Below are positions 11,239 to 11,714 of a DNA stretch of 11,714 nucleotides, piece by piece. Positions within the stretch are counted from its first letter, which is position 1. Every line of letters starts with the position of its first letter. This DNA comes from Candidatus Gottesmanbacteria bacterium. GTDB lineage: Bacteria > Patescibacteriota > Microgenomatia > 2-02-FULL-39-11. The position numbers and the translations under genes are program-made. The notes beneath the pieces are model-generated. The model saw nothing but the letters and a program-made list of their open reading frames with translations, did not search any database and was not told where the DNA came from. The DNA lies in the NCBI GenBank assembly GCA_016218275.1, contig JACREK010000007.1, positions 1 to 11,714 on the forward strand, in the 5' to 3' direction.

Positions 11239-11714
11239 ATGGCGTCAAAAAATTCTGTTAAAATTTACTCTGAAAACGCTTTCTATCATGTATATAACCG
11301 TGGGGTCGAAAAAAGAGATATTTTCCTTGACGAACAAGATTATTCCGTATTTCTCTCTTATCTTCAAACCTATACCACTCCTAAAGATGAGGTCAAATTT
11401 AAGAAAATAATTTCCTCGAATGACTCATCACCCAAAGAAAAAGATAAGGCGATAAAGCAGCTTCGACTAAAAAATTATTCCGGAAATATAGAACTCGTCT
11501 GTTATGCTCTTCTCCCTAACCATTTTCACTTACTTATCCACCAACACGAAAATGTGTTAAACCGTTTCATGAATTCACTCGGAACAAGGTATGGCATGTA
11601 TTTCAACCGGAAATATAAAAGAACTGGCATCTTATTTCAGGATGTCTACAAAGCTGTAGTTGTGTATACTGATGAACAACTACTACATCTATCCCGTTAT
11701 ATTCATCTCAATAC
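11239..11714 (+). CDS. REP-associated tyrosine transposase (RAYT, Y1_Tnp/IS200-like), N-terminal part
   Basis: A HUH single-strand transposase relative, of the type that acts on small palindromic REP elements. The first 158 residues are present and the frame is open at the window end. The motifs are AFYHVYNRGVEKRDIF (14-29), typical of RAYTs, and CYALLPNHFHLLI (about 88-100), which carries the HxH metal-binding pair. After that comes FMNSLGTRYGMYFNRKYKRTG with a Tyr at the usual catalytic place, and then the start of the VYTDEQLLHLSRYIHLN block. The ATG is preceded by TATGATATCC but no SD. No terminal inverted repeats or second transposase gene are seen, as expected for a RAYT and not an autonomous IS. 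It diverges from the minus-strand genes. A link with the palindromic elements in those genes is plausible but unproven. Confidence 0.9.
   Translation, partial: MASKNSVKIYSENAFYHVYNRGVEKRDIFLDEQDYSVFLSYLQTYTTPKDEVKFKKIISSNDSSPKEKDKAIKQLRLKNYSGNIELVCYALLPNHFHLLIHQHENVLNRFMNSLGTRYGMYFNRKYKRTGILFQDVYKAVVVYTDEQLLHLSRYIHLN

Noticed and set aside
1..11714. tRNA or rRNA genes
   Set aside because: No cloverleaf with a T-loop GTTCGANTC-type core or rRNA-like sequence was recognised on either strand.

Overview
The window looks like a genome fragment of a Candidate Phyla Radiation (Patescibacteria) bacterium, most likely in or near the Microgenomates. This placement is an inference with no marker gene behind it. 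It rests on moderately AT-rich DNA, tightly packed genes that mostly lack Shine-Dalgarno sites, an archaeal-type CoA enzyme, a RAYT-type transposase, and many small palindromic repeats. Trp is read from TGG, and zwf ends in TGA, so the standard code fits and a Gracilibacteria-type code does not.

Layout. Ten genes on the minus strand (10414 down to 1) run head to tail with gaps of 5-34 nt or short overlaps, and probably form one operon. In transcription order they are: three GT4 glycosyltransferases (10414-9227, 9192-7870, 7860-6802), a GlgA-type glycogen/starch synthase (6777-5335), a fused archaeal-type phosphopantetheine adenylyltransferase plus GTP-dependent dephospho-CoA kinase (5309-4068), 6-phosphogluconolactonase (4062-3301), a small membrane protein (3290-2880), a membrane-anchored polysaccharide deacetylase (2887-1958), glucose-6-phosphate dehydrogenase (1952-447) and the start of 6-phosphogluconate dehydrogenase (450-1, cut by the window edge). 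Upstream of this block is a separate 140-aa gene of unknown function (11000-10578) with the best promoter and ribosome binding site in the window. Diverging from it on the plus strand is the start of a RAYT (REP-associated tyrosine transposase) gene that runs off the right edge.

Gene logic. Zwf, Pgl and Gnd are the three enzymes of the oxidative pentose phosphate pathway (NADPH and ribulose-5-phosphate). They are co-transcribed with glucan/glycan synthesis and surface polysaccharide functions, which suggests linked handling of hexose phosphates for storage, envelope glycans and reducing power. The CoA enzyme would cover the last two steps of CoA synthesis in one polypeptide.

Most unusual feature. 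Several protein-coding genes (gnd, the CoA enzyme, pgl, the middle glycosyltransferase) carry short palindromic repeat elements inside the reading frame. The frame stays open and each falls at a place where the protein family normally has a short loop. At least four kinds can be told apart: a GTCATT...AATGAC-bounded element, a CACCT-NNN-AGG / CCT-NNN-AGGTG stem-loop family with compensatory changes between copies, a CCCTTCG...GGGCA element, and gene-specific palindromes. The RAYT gene at the right edge has its own hairpin upstream. In addition, three intercistronic gaps are built of 9-bp tandem repeats. One of these contains two exact extended -10 promoter motifs.
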